From positions 439,418-503,417 of the forward strand of contig NZ_JOFS01000001.1 in NCBI RefSeq assembly GCF_000719285.1: a DNA stretch of 64,000 nucleotides, read 5' to 3'. Positions within the stretch are counted from its first letter, which is position 1; every line of letters starts with the position of its first letter. A model generated the notes under the pieces. The model saw only the letters and a list, made by a program, of their open reading frames with translations. It was not told the origin of the DNA and ran no database searches. Shown here one piece after another: positions 47,180 to 55,616 of the stretch. This stretch comes from Streptomyces bicolor. Lineage in GTDB: Bacteria > Actinomycetota > Actinomycetes > Streptomycetales > Streptomycetaceae. A program made the position numbers and the translations under genes.

Positions 47180-49420
47180 ATGGCGGACCGAACGCCCGAC
47201 ACCAGCGTCCTCGACCAGGACGACCCGTCGGCGGAGCCCTCCGGCGAAGAGCACGACTCGGGCCCGGACTTGGCCGACAAGGAGGACAGCGGGCAGCCGT
47301 CCGGGGAGGCGATGGCAGAACCTGAGTCGGCGGATTCGGCGGATTCGGCGGATTCGGCGGACGGATCGAAGGCCGCGGAGGAGCCGGAGGCGGCGGGTGC
47401 TGCGGGGGAACCTGAGTCGCCGGAAGCGGCGGAGGAGCGGGAGACGCCGGACGAGCCCGCATCAGCGGAGACGCCGGACGAGCCCGGAATATCGCCGGCG
47501 ACGGACGAGGCCGAGACACCGGACGAGCCGGAAATACCGGCAGCGGCAGAGGCGGCGGTCGGCGCGGACGGGCCCGAGACAACCGACGAGACTCAGGAGC
47601 CGGATCGGCCAGAAGACGCCGCCGAAGTCCCGGCAGAGGAACCGGCCGAACCGAAGAAGGCCCCTGCCGGTGAACCGGCGGAAGAGGCAGACGAGCGCGA
47701 GGCAGACGAGGGCGATGCGGGCACCCCGCCCGCCGAAACGCCGGCCCAGAACGCCGAGTCCCTCGCCAAGGAGTCTCCCGAGGCCGAGGACGCCGGCACG
47801 GCATCGGAGGAGCACGCCGAGGCACCTGCCAAGGGCGCCGACACCGCGACGGACAAGGACAGCGACGCCACTGCCGACGGCAACGGCGACAGCGACAGCG
47901 ACGGCGCAGGCACATCGGACACGAACACCGACGCAGCCACCGACGCGACCACCAAGGACGAACCCGAAGAAACCCCCACCCCTTCGGGCTCCGAAAGCAC
48001 CCGCACCCTGGCGCTACGCCCCCCGGCGGACGCCCCCGCAGCCGACCGGACGATGGCGATCAGCGTCGCCGACCTGCCCGGCGCCGAACCGGAGGACGCG
48101 CGGTCCGCCCCTCCCGCCCCGATCGACCTGCTCGCGCAGCTCACCAACACGCCGCCGCCACCGGCCACCCCGCTCCGCACGACCCTCCGCAGGGTCAGGA
48201 TCTGGTCACCGCTGGTGGCGCTGCTCGCGCTGGTCCTCCTCGTCGTCCAACTGCTCCGACCGCTTCCGGAGCCGGCCCTCGCCCTCGACACGAGCGCGTC
48301 GTCCCTCACCATCGGCGGGGAAGCCTTCACCATGCCGTGGCCCGAGGAGGGGCAGGCCGCGGTCATGGTCGTGGGATCGGGCACCATCGGGACGTTCGGC
48401 GAGCAGAAGCCCGTCCCGACGGCAAGCGTGGCCAAGATCATGACGGCGTATGTGCTGCTGCGTGAGCGCCCCCTCAAGAGGGACGAGCCGGGCCCGAGCG
48501 TCACCGTCGACGCCCGGACCGTGGAGGACGGCAAGTCCAAGCACGAGTCGCGCATCGTGGGGCTGCGGGTCGGCCAGTCGTTCAGCCTCCAGGACATGCT
48601 GAAGATGCTGATGATCCCGTCGGGCAACAACGTGGCCCGACTGCTGGCCCGGTGGAACACGAAGAGCGACGACGAGACGGCGTTCGTGCGGAAGATGAAC
48701 GAGGCGGCCGAGTCGCTCGGCATGACGAACACGACGTACACCGATCCCAGCGGCCTGGACAAGGGAACCGTCAGCACGGCCGTCGACCAGCTCAAGCTGG
48801 CCGAGGCGGTCATGAGGTTCGAGTCCTTCCGTGCGGTCGTCGCGATGCCCAACGCCGACATCCCCGGGGTCGGGCGCATCTACAACAACAACGACCGGCT
48901 GACGGTGGCCGGGCTGAGCGTCCGGGGCATCAAGACCGGCTCCAACACCGCGGCCGGCGGCACCCTGTCCTGGGCGGCGTACCGGACCGTGGACGGCGAG
49001 GACCGGCTGATCCTGGGCTCGCTGATGGACCAGCACGTGACGGGTCCGGACCCCGACGGCTCGAACAGCCTCAAGCTGGTGCTGAAGAACAGCGAGACGG
49101 TCATCAGGGCCGTCCGGGAAGCGCTCACCTCGGCGACGGCGGTGAAGAAGGGCCAGGTCGTCGGGCATGTCGACGACGGTCTCGGCGGCCGTACGCCGGT
49201 GGTGGCCACGAAGGACCTGAAGGTCGTCGGGGTACCGGGGCAGAAGCTGACGCTCGCCTTGCGCGACGAGGGCGAGGGCCTGGACGAAGGGGCCAAGGCC
49301 GGGACCGTCGTCGGCGAGTTGGTGGTGGGCCGCGGGGCGGGTGCTCTGAGCGTGCCCGTGGCGCTGCGGTCGGAGCTTCGGGAGCCGTCTCTGGGGACGA
49401 GGCTGACTCGGCTCGGGTGA
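47180..49420 (+). CDS. D-alanyl-D-alanine carboxypeptidase (S11) with acidic cytoplasmic tail
   Basis: A 746-residue protein. The first about 330 residues are a Glu/Asp/Ala/Pro-rich disordered region with short repeats (ADSADSADSAD). A basic stretch and one membrane helix at about 343-365 (RRVRIWSPLVALLALVLLVV) then place the catalytic domain outside. Catalytic motifs are S416-V-A-K419, S481-G-N and K585-T-G. The peptidase trims peptidoglycan stem peptides. AAGGAG sits 7 nt before the ATG. The long acidic tail is intracellular by the positive-inside rule and is unusual for the family. A convergent penicillin-binding protein gene follows. Confidence 0.88.
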   Translation: MADRTPDTSVLDQDDPSAEPSGEEHDSGPDLADKEDSGQPSGEAMAEPESADSADSADSADGSKAAEEPEAAGAAGEPESPEAAEERETPDEPASAETPDEPGISPATDEAETPDEPEIPAAAEAAVGADGPETTDETQEPDRPEDAAEVPAEEPAEPKKAPAGEPAEEADEREADEGDAGTPPAETPAQNAESLAKESPEAEDAGTASEEHAEAPAKGADTATDKDSDATADGNGDSDSDGAGTSDTNTDAATDATTKDEPEETPTPSGSESTRTLALRPPADAPAADRTMAISVADLPGAEPEDARSAPPAPIDLLAQLTNTPPPPATPLRTTLRRVRIWSPLVALLALVLLVVQLLRPLPEPALALDTSASSLTIGGEAFTMPWPEEGQAAVMVVGSGTIGTFGEQKPVPTASVAKIMTAYVLLRERPLKRDEPGPSVTVDARTVEDGKSKHESRIVGLRVGQSFSLQDMLKMLMIPSGNNVARLLARWNTKSDDETAFVRKMNEAAESLGMTNTTYTDPSGLDKGTVSTAVDQLKLAEAVMRFESFRAVVAMPNADIPGVGRIYNNNDRLTVAGLSVRGIKTGSNTAAGGTLSWAAYRTVDGEDRLILGSLMDQHVTGPDPDGSNSLKLVLKNSETVIRAVREALTSATAVKKGQVVGHVDDGLGGRTPVVATKDLKVVGVPGQKLTLALRDEGEGLDEGAKAGTVVGELVVGRGAGALSVPVALRSELREPSLGTRLTRLG

Positions 49421-49479
49421 GACCGGTGGGGCGGGTGGGGCGGTGCCCTCGGGCGCAACGCCGGGGCCCGCCCCTCTGG

Positions 49480-50964
49480 TCACTTCTGCAGGACGGCCTC
49501 CATCACGTCCCGCGCGATGGGTGCCGCCAGGCTGCCGCCGGAGATGTCCTCGCGTGAGATGTCCATGTCGGTCGGGTCGATGAAGACGGCCACCGCGACG
49601 GACTCGCCGTCGGGCTTCACGCCGTAGGAGACGAACCAGCCGTAGGGCACCTGATCGCGCACATCCACGCCGCGCTGGGCGGTTCCGGTCTTGCCGCCCA
49701 CCGTGATGCCGTCGATGAGGGCCCTCTTGGCGCTGCCCTCCTTGGCGGTGTGCTCCATCATCTGCCGGACCTTCTCGGCCGTGGCCTCGGAGACGGCCTG
49801 GCTCATGACCTGGGGCTCGTTCTTGTCCAGGCTGTTCAGATCGGGGGACCGCAACTCGTCGACGACGTAGGGCTGCATCACCTTGCCGTCGTTGACCAGC
49901 GCGGCCGTCACCATAGCCATCTGCATCGGCGTACTGGTGAGGCTGCCCTGGCCCATGCCGGTCAGCGCCGTGCCGGGCTTGTCCAGGTCCCCGGGGTAGA
50001 GACTCTTGATGGCCCGCAGGTCGCCGAAGTCGGACGAGTAGACGTCCTCGTTGAAGCCGAACTTCTGGGCTGTCTCGCGCATCTTGTCCGCTCCCACCTT
50101 CACGGCCGCGTCGAGGAAGACGTTGTTGCAGGAGTACTGCATGGCCGTCTTGAACGACGCCTTGTCGCAGACGCCGTCCCCGGCCTCACTGCCGATCGTG
50201 TTGCTCGACTGCGGCAGGCGGTACGGCGAGGCCGCGCCCGTAGCGGCGTCGATGTCCGTCACCACGCCGTGTTCCAGCGCCGCGGCGGCGGTGAGGATCT
50301 TGAACGTCGAACCCGGCGGGAACGTTTCCCGCAGCGCGCGATTGGCCAGCGGCTTGGTCTTGTCGGCGCCGAGCGCCCGGAACCTGTCACTCTCCTTGAG
50401 GGAGTTGCCGGCGAACGACGCGGGGTCGTAGGACGGCGTCGAGACGAGGGCCAGCACCTTCCCCGTCGCCGGGTCCAGGGCCACCACCGAGCCACGGGCG
50501 CCGAGATCCGTCAGGCCCTTGTAGCCGGCCTCCTGCGCCTTGGGGTCGATCGTCGTGATGACGTCCCCGCCGCGCCGTTCCTTTCCGGTGACGACGTCCG
50601 TGAAGCGCTCGAACGCCAGCCGGTCGTCCTGGCCGCTGAGCACGCTGTCGTACGTACTCTCCAGGAACGTCATGCCCATGGACTGGGAGGCGTATCCGGT
50701 GACCGGCGCGTACATGGGTCCGTTCGTGTAAGTACGCTGGAACTTCAGTTCCGCGCCCTCGACCTCCTCCGAGCCCGTGATCGATCTGGCGCCCACGATG
50801 ATGTCGCCGCGCGGTGCCGAGTACTGGTTGATCAGTACGCGTCGATTCTTGTCGTCGGTGGCGAGCTCGTCCGCCTCCAGGTACTGGAGCCAGTTGGCCC
50901 GCAGCAGCAGCGCGAGGATCAGAATCCCGCAGAAGATGGCTATGCGCCTCAGCGGCTTGTTCAC
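49480..50964 (-). CDS. Class B penicillin-binding protein (PbpA/PBP2 type)
   Basis: A 494-residue transpeptidase. One N-terminal membrane helix (about residues 7-25, IAIFCGILILALLLRANWL) precedes a dimerisation region (NQYSAPRGDII) and the transpeptidase domain. The active-site motifs are S219-T-F-K, SCN in QYSCNNVF, and KTG in VGGKTGTAQ near residue 423. The GTG start has GGAGG 9 nt upstream. It crosslinks peptidoglycan on the outer face. No FtsW/RodA partner or Ser/Thr kinase gene flanks it, unlike the conserved pbpA locus of actinobacteria, so it is probably an extra copy. Convergent with the DD-carboxypeptidase. Confidence 0.9.
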   Translation of the reverse strand: MNKPLRRIAIFCGILILALLLRANWLQYLEADELATDDKNRRVLINQYSAPRGDIIVGARSITGSEEVEGAELKFQRTYTNGPMYAPVTGYASQSMGMTFLESTYDSVLSGQDDRLAFERFTDVVTGKERRGGDVITTIDPKAQEAGYKGLTDLGARGSVVALDPATGKVLALVSTPSYDPASFAGNSLKESDRFRALGADKTKPLANRALRETFPPGSTFKILTAAAALEHGVVTDIDAATGAASPYRLPQSSNTIGSEAGDGVCDKASFKTAMQYSCNNVFLDAAVKVGADKMRETAQKFGFNEDVYSSDFGDLRAIKSLYPGDLDKPGTALTGMGQGSLTSTPMQMAMVTAALVNDGKVMQPYVVDELRSPDLNSLDKNEPQVMSQAVSEATAEKVRQMMEHTAKEGSAKRALIDGITVGGKTGTAQRGVDVRDQVPYGWFVSYGVKPDGESVAVAVFIDPTDMDISREDISGGSLAAPIARDVMEAVLQK

Positions 50965-51209
50965 GCGGCCGCACCTCCGGCGACCGGTGCGTGTCCCGTC
51001 GCCCGGGAGGCGGGGACGACCGGCTGATGCCCTCGCGGCAGCACTAATCGGACATGAGTCGGATAGCAAAGAACCATGCGTGCACCATAGTTGAGCGAGT
51101 CGCCGCGTTCCGGGACTACGGACCAGGACGACCGGCCGTCCAGCGCGCCGGGGACACCGCAGCGCACCGGACTCGTCCCCGCCCTTCACCCGCTGCTAGC
51201 CTCCGACTC

Positions 51210-51223
51210 GGGAACCGGTTGCC
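51210..51223. promoter_or_regulatory. AACCGGTT operator candidate at the LacI gene
   Basis: GGGAACCGGTTGCC, with the palindromic core AACCGGTT, lies 65 bp before the LacI-family start. The same 14-mer recurs at 62539-62552, and a close variant at 62349-62362, upstream of the transporter operon. Confidence 0.6.
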
Positions 51224-51287
51224 GTCGTGTTGCCGCGGGTTTCCCCAGGGGGTGGGCGAGGGTGCCCGGGAGAGGGACGAGGCAGGG

Positions 51288-52343
51288 ATGACCAGGAAGA
51301 GCGAGGACGCGGGGCGCAGCACGATCCGGGACGTTGCGGCCCGTGCGGGAGTGTCGGCGTCGACCGTCTCGCGGGTGCTCGGCGGGGTCTATCCCGTGAG
51401 CTCGGCGACGCGTACGCGCGTGATGCGGGCGGTCCGCGACCTGGACTACGTCGCCGACGCGCGCGCCAAGGCGGTCGCGGGGGTCGGCACCCCCACGCTG
51501 GCGTTCGTGCTGGAGGACATCACCGGTCCGTCGTTCGCGCACATGGCGCACGGCGTGGAGCGGGAGGCCCGGCGGCTCGGGCATCTGTGCCTGGTGTGCA
51601 CGACGGAGGGCGACGTCCAGCACGAGGTGGACTTCGTCGAGATGATGCGCGCCCAGCGCGCCGCCGCCGTGATCCTGGTCGGCGGCTCCGCCGACACCCC
51701 CGAGTACCGCGAGCGCACCCGCCGCATGGCCGACTCGCTGGCGTCGGCGGGCTCCAGGCTGGTGCTGTGCGGGCGGCCGCCCCTCGGCCCCGGCGCTCCC
51801 GTCACCGTCATCGAGTACGACAACGAGGGCGGGGCCTATGCCCTGGTCGCCCACGTCCTCGCCCAGGGCCACCAGCGGGTGCTGTTCCTCGGCGGCAAGC
51901 CCGACCACACCACCGCCCAGGGCCGTGAGCGCGGCTACCTCGCCGCCCATCGCGCCCGCGGCCTGGAGCCCGACCCGGCGCTGCTCCGGCACGGCGACTT
52001 CACCCGCGACGCCGGGCACCGGCTGATGCGCGAGGCCATCGAGAAGGGGCTGGAGTTCACGGCCGTGGTCGCCGCCACCGACATGGTCGCCGCCGGCGCG
52101 CTCACCGCCCTGCACGAGGCCGGCCTGGACGTCCCCGGCGACGTCTCCCTGGCCGGCTACGACGACATTCCCTTCGCCCGTGACCTGCACCCGGCCCTGA
52201 CGACGGTGCACGTTCCGTACGAGGAACTGGGCCGCCTGGCCGTACGCACCGCGCTCGGCCGGACCCCGGAGAGCCCGGACGAGCATCTGCTGCTGGGCAC
52301 GCATGTGGTGGTACGGGACTCGGTCGCACCGCTCAGCGCCTAG
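51288..52343 (+). CDS. LacI-family transcriptional regulator
   Basis: A 351-residue regulator. The N-terminal helix-turn-helix is RDVAARAGVSASTVSRVLGG (about residues 14-33), followed by the hinge and a periplasmic-binding-protein-like ligand domain with SLAGYDDIPFARDLHPALTT near the C-terminus. GGCAGGG lies before the ATG. It probably controls the neighbouring polysaccharide locus and itself through AACCGGTT operators found upstream of its own gene and upstream of the ABC transporter 11 kb away. The inducer is presumably an oligosaccharide from the lyases. Confidence 0.88.
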   Translation: MTRKSEDAGRSTIRDVAARAGVSASTVSRVLGGVYPVSSATRTRVMRAVRDLDYVADARAKAVAGVGTPTLAFVLEDITGPSFAHMAHGVEREARRLGHLCLVCTTEGDVQHEVDFVEMMRAQRAAAVILVGGSADTPEYRERTRRMADSLASAGSRLVLCGRPPLGPGAPVTVIEYDNEGGAYALVAHVLAQGHQRVLFLGGKPDHTTAQGRERGYLAAHRARGLEPDPALLRHGDFTRDAGHRLMREAIEKGLEFTAVVAATDMVAAGALTALHEAGLDVPGDVSLAGYDDIPFARDLHPALTTVHVPYEELGRLAVRTALGRTPESPDEHLLLGTHVVVRDSVAPLSA

Positions 52344-52369
52344 GAGTCCATGGTGAGCGCCCGGCCGCG

Positions 52370-52550
52370 GCGCCGCCGCCAGGTCTCCCACCATCAGGTT
52401 GGCCTCACGCAGGGCGTCGGCGAGCTCGCGGTGCTCGGCGCAGCGTCCGTAGAAGTCGGCGCGTACGCCGAGGACGACGCGCAGCCGGCTTGCGGGCTCG
52501 GCGGCGGCCGGCAGGCGGGCCAGCCGATGGACTCGATGCCGAACTGGGTC
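52370..52550 (-). pseudogene. Fragment of an nSTAND1/WD40-type NTPase gene
   Basis: Read leftwards, the sequence gives LARLPAAAEPASRLRVVLG, VRADFYGRCAEHRELADAL and REANLMVGDLAA, which is the mid part of the STAND NTPase domain found in large Streptomyces WD40 proteins. There is no P-loop before it and no continuation after it, so it is a remnant of a deleted gene lying between the LacI regulator and the carboxylesterase. Confidence 0.55.
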
Positions 52551-52630
52551 AGGCGGCGAGCCGATGTTGTTGCCGACGGCACAGTGCCTGTGCCGCCCCG
52601 GGCCGGAGCTGCTGGGCGGGCTGACCGCCG

Positions 52631-54211
52631 TCATTGCCGACGGACTGCGCCGGGCAGCCGCAGACGCCGTACGACCGACCGCAGTTCCGTACTACGCGTG
52701 GGCGCACCGTCGGCAAGGGCCGATGCGGGTGTGGGGGCCGCGGGCGGGACGGCCGCCGCCCACAGGGCGAGCTCGGCGTCGCGCGGGCCACGGGCCGTGT
52801 GGGTCGGGCCGTCGCCGAAGACCCGCACCGGATGCGAGTCGTCCCATGCCTGCCAGCCCGGGTCGCCGTCCCGCGCGAACCGCACCCACGCCCCGTGCAT
52901 CTCGTCCGCCAGTTCCTGCGGGGCGCCCTCGCCGGCCAGCTTGCGGGACTCGGGGACGTCTCCGGTGTCGAACACGAAGCCGAGCTCCAGGGCGTGGCAG
53001 GCGCCGAGGTCGGGGAGGGTGGAGGGCCAGGCGAACTCGTACACGTACGACGACCCGGGGCGGGCGTCGGCCAGGCGGTGCAAGGGCCGGCGCAGCAGGT
53101 GGTCGGTGACCATCTGGCCGACGATCTCGGCGGTGCCGGCCTCCGGGTGCAGGGCGCGGTAGCCGCGGGGCACGTCGGCACCGACGTGGCAGCGGGCCAT
53201 GGCCCCGGCGAGGGCGACCGCGCCGAGCCGGTCGACGCGTTCCAGGAGCCCGCCCGGCACCAGCCACAGCCGGTACTCGTCGCGGGTCCAGCCCGTCATC
53301 AGGTCGATGCCGGACGCGGCGTCACCCTTCGTGAGCGCCTCGAGGGGATCGCGGGGGACGATGTCGCCGTCGACGACGATCCCGAAGGCCGGCCCGCCCA
53401 CCACGGGGCTGCTGAGTCTGCCCACCTCGGCCTGGGTGCGCAGGAGCAGCTCGCGGTCGACGTCGGCGAACGCGGCCGCGGTGGCGGGGATCTTCAGCCG
53501 GGCGGCCATACGGCGCACCATCCGCCGTACCTTGTCCCGCTCGGCGGCCTCGGGCGGCCCGCTCTGCAGGACGGCCCGCCGGACCAGGCCCTGGGCCTGC
53601 GGGGCGGCGAGCAGGGCGCCGATGCTGATGGCTCCGGCGGACTGGCCGAAGAGAGTGATGCGGTCCGGGTCGCCGCCGAAGGCCTCGATGGAGGCGTGCA
53701 CCAACCGCAGGGCGGTGAGCTGGTCGCGCAGGCCGGCGTTGGCGGGGGCGTCCGGGAAGAGGCCGTAGCCCTCGACGCCCAGCCGGTAGTTGATCGAGAC
53801 GAGGACGACGCCGTCCCGGGCGAAGGTGTACCCGTCGTACACGGGCACACCGGACGAGCCTCGGGTGAGGGCGCCGCCGTGGAACCAGACCATGACCGGA
53901 AGCCGGGCCCCGCGGCCCGGCTCGGGCGTCCACACGTTCAGGTTGAGGCAGTCGTCGCCGGGCACGACCGGGTCGGACAGATACTGTGCGAAGGCCTCGG
54001 AGTACGGCGGTTTCGGCGCGGTCGGCCCGAACGCGACGGCGTCGCGCACACCGTCCCAGGGTTCCGGCGGCACGGGCGGGCGGAACCGGCGCGGGCCGAA
54101 CGGGGGCGCTGCGTAGGGGATGCCCCGGAACACCGCGACGCCGCGTTCGTACCGGCCTCGTACGGCACCGTACGGCGTGCTCACCACGGGGTCTGCCTGG
54201 ACTGCCGTCAT
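52631..54211 (-). CDS. Carboxylesterase, type B alpha/beta-hydrolase
   Basis: A 526-residue enzyme with the type B carboxylesterase layout: [20 protein letters not shown] at the N-terminus, [12 protein letters not shown], the oxyanion region [13 protein letters not shown], the nucleophile elbow FGQSAG, and [10 protein letters not shown] with the catalytic His. No signal peptide is seen, so it is cytoplasmic. It may deacylate sugar oligomers in this locus, but type B esterases have broad activity. Its stop abuts the nSTAND remnant. Confidence 0.87.
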   Translation of the reverse strand: MTAVQADPVVSTPYGAVRGRYERGVAVFRGIPYAAPPFGPRRFRPPVPPEPWDGVRDAVAFGPTAPKPPYSEAFAQYLSDPVVPGDDCLNLNVWTPEPGRGARLPVMVWFHGGALTRGSSGVPVYDGYTFARDGVVLVSINYRLGVEGYGLFPDAPANAGLRDQLTALRLVHASIEAFGGDPDRITLFGQSAGAISIGALLAAPQAQGLVRRAVLQSGPPEAAERDKVRRMVRRMAARLKIPATAAAFADVDRELLLRTQAEVGRLSSPVVGGPAFGIVVDGDIVPRDPLEALTKGDAASGIDLMTGWTRDEYRLWLVPGGLLERVDRLGAVALAGAMARCHVGADVPRGYRALHPEAGTAEIVGQMVTDHLLRRPLHRLADARPGSSYVYEFAWPSTLPDLGACHALELGFVFDTGDVPESRKLAGEGAPQELADEMHGAWVRFARDGDPGWQAWDDSHPVRVFGDGPTHTARGPRDAELALWAAAVPPAAPTPASALADGAPTRSTELRSVVRRLRLPGAVRRQ

Positions 54212-54323
54212 ACGTCCACCAGCCTCCTCACCGCGCTCGTGCACCGTGAAGATCAGAGCAACTCATTGTGGCCCGATATTCCGGCGCACGAGCGGGTATG
54301 GCGGCCATTCGGCGTACGGGCGG

Positions 54324-55589
54324 CTACTTGGCGTACATCAGGGCACCGAAGCCCAGCTGGTCGAAGCCGCCGCTGGTGGAGCCGTAGTCACCGCCGCCGC
54401 CCTCGGGGGCGACCGAGAAGCACATCTGGGAGATGTACCTGTCGTCGAGGTACAGGCGGCGGTTGTAGTGGTAGTGGAGCATGGCCCAGACGGGTCGGAC
54501 CTGGCCGCGGCTGCCGGAGCCGATCACCGTCTGTGACTGCTGGGCGCAGTTCTGGCCGCTGCCCCAGGTGTAGGTGGTGTAGGGCACGTTCATGCCCAGG
54601 TTGTACTTGGCAACGTACTGGGCGGCCTTCATGAACCGGCGGCCGTCGTAGGAGTACAGGTCGTCGCCCTGGTTCCAGGCCATCTCGCACAGGGCGCCCA
54701 TCTGGCCCATGCCCATGACGGTGTGGCCCTGGTCGCGGCCGGACTCCTGCCACTGGCCGAGGTCGTAGCCCTCGACGTTGCCGTACAGGAACGGCACCGC
54801 GCGCTGGATCTGGCCGTTGCCGCCGCCGCTCTTGAAGTAGTTGACGGCCTGGTCGTACTTGGCGCCGTCGTCGCACAGGATCCCGATGGCCATGATCGAG
54901 GCCATGTTGCACAGGTCCCAGTTGGCCCAGTAGTTGGTGATGCAGGCGTCGTTGTGCTCGCGCAGGAACCGGTCGTTCAGCGGGTAGAAGACGTTGAGCA
55001 TCATCGTCTTGAACCGGCCCAGGTCGAACCCCGCGTAGCCGCGCATGAGCTCGGCGGCGTTCGCGAACTGCCAGCCGTAGAGGCCGGCGGCGAGGTACCG
55101 GTCGGCGTTGCCGGTGATCTCGGTGAGCGTGGACGACCAGGCGTTGAGGATGCGCACGGCGCAGTCGCCGTTGGCGGCGGTGCCGCCCACGTGCCAGCGC
55201 AGCGCGTTCTGGTAGGCGGCGTGGATGTCGTTGTAGAGCTGGGGGTAGTTCTGGCCGTCGCCGCCGCGGATGATCGTGGCCGTGGGGCGGGGCGTCCAGG
55301 TGGACTGCGAGTGGGAGTTGGCGGTCAGCCGGTTCCAGCCGGACAGCCAGGGGTCGGTGCCCGCGGCGACCCTGACCTTGGCCCGGTTGATGTCGCCGGC
55401 GTTGTGCAGCATGCCGGGGTGGGTGAAGGTCGCGGGGGCCGCGTCCGCCGTGGTGGCGGTGACCGCCGTGGTGACGGCAGATGCAGTACCCAGCGCGACG
55501 GCCGCGGTGAGGCCGCCGGCGGTCTTCAGCAGACCGCGGCGGCTCAACTCGGCGGAGGGAAGGTGCTGGTGGGGGGAAGTGCGGCTCAT
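54324..55589 (-). CDS. Secreted alginate-lyase-fold protein (PF05426 type)
   Basis: A 421-residue protein with a Tat signal (LSRRGLLKTAGGLTAAVALG, about residues 15-34). The mature part is the (alpha/alpha) barrel of the alginate lyase superfamily: FTHPGMLHNAGDINRAKVRV, the NWDLCNMASIMAIGILCDDG helix and YDLGQWQESGRDQGHTVMG with the catalytic-type His. It lacks the extra domains of its 1114-residue neighbour, whose N-terminal half it parallels motif for motif. The exact glycan is unknown; uronic-acid polymers are likely. Confidence 0.82.
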   Translation of the reverse strand: MSRTSPHQHLPSAELSRRGLLKTAGGLTAAVALGTASAVTTAVTATTADAAPATFTHPGMLHNAGDINRAKVRVAAGTDPWLSGWNRLTANSHSQSTWTPRPTATIIRGGDGQNYPQLYNDIHAAYQNALRWHVGGTAANGDCAVRILNAWSSTLTEITGNADRYLAAGLYGWQFANAAELMRGYAGFDLGRFKTMMLNVFYPLNDRFLREHNDACITNYWANWDLCNMASIMAIGILCDDGAKYDQAVNYFKSGGGNGQIQRAVPFLYGNVEGYDLGQWQESGRDQGHTVMGMGQMGALCEMAWNQGDDLYSYDGRRFMKAAQYVAKYNLGMNVPYTTYTWGSGQNCAQQSQTVIGSGSRGQVRPVWAMLHYHYNRRLYLDDRYISQMCFSVAPEGGGGDYGSTSGGFDQLGFGALMYAK

Positions 55590-55616
55590 GGTCGTGCACT
55601 CCAATCCGTGGGGGGA

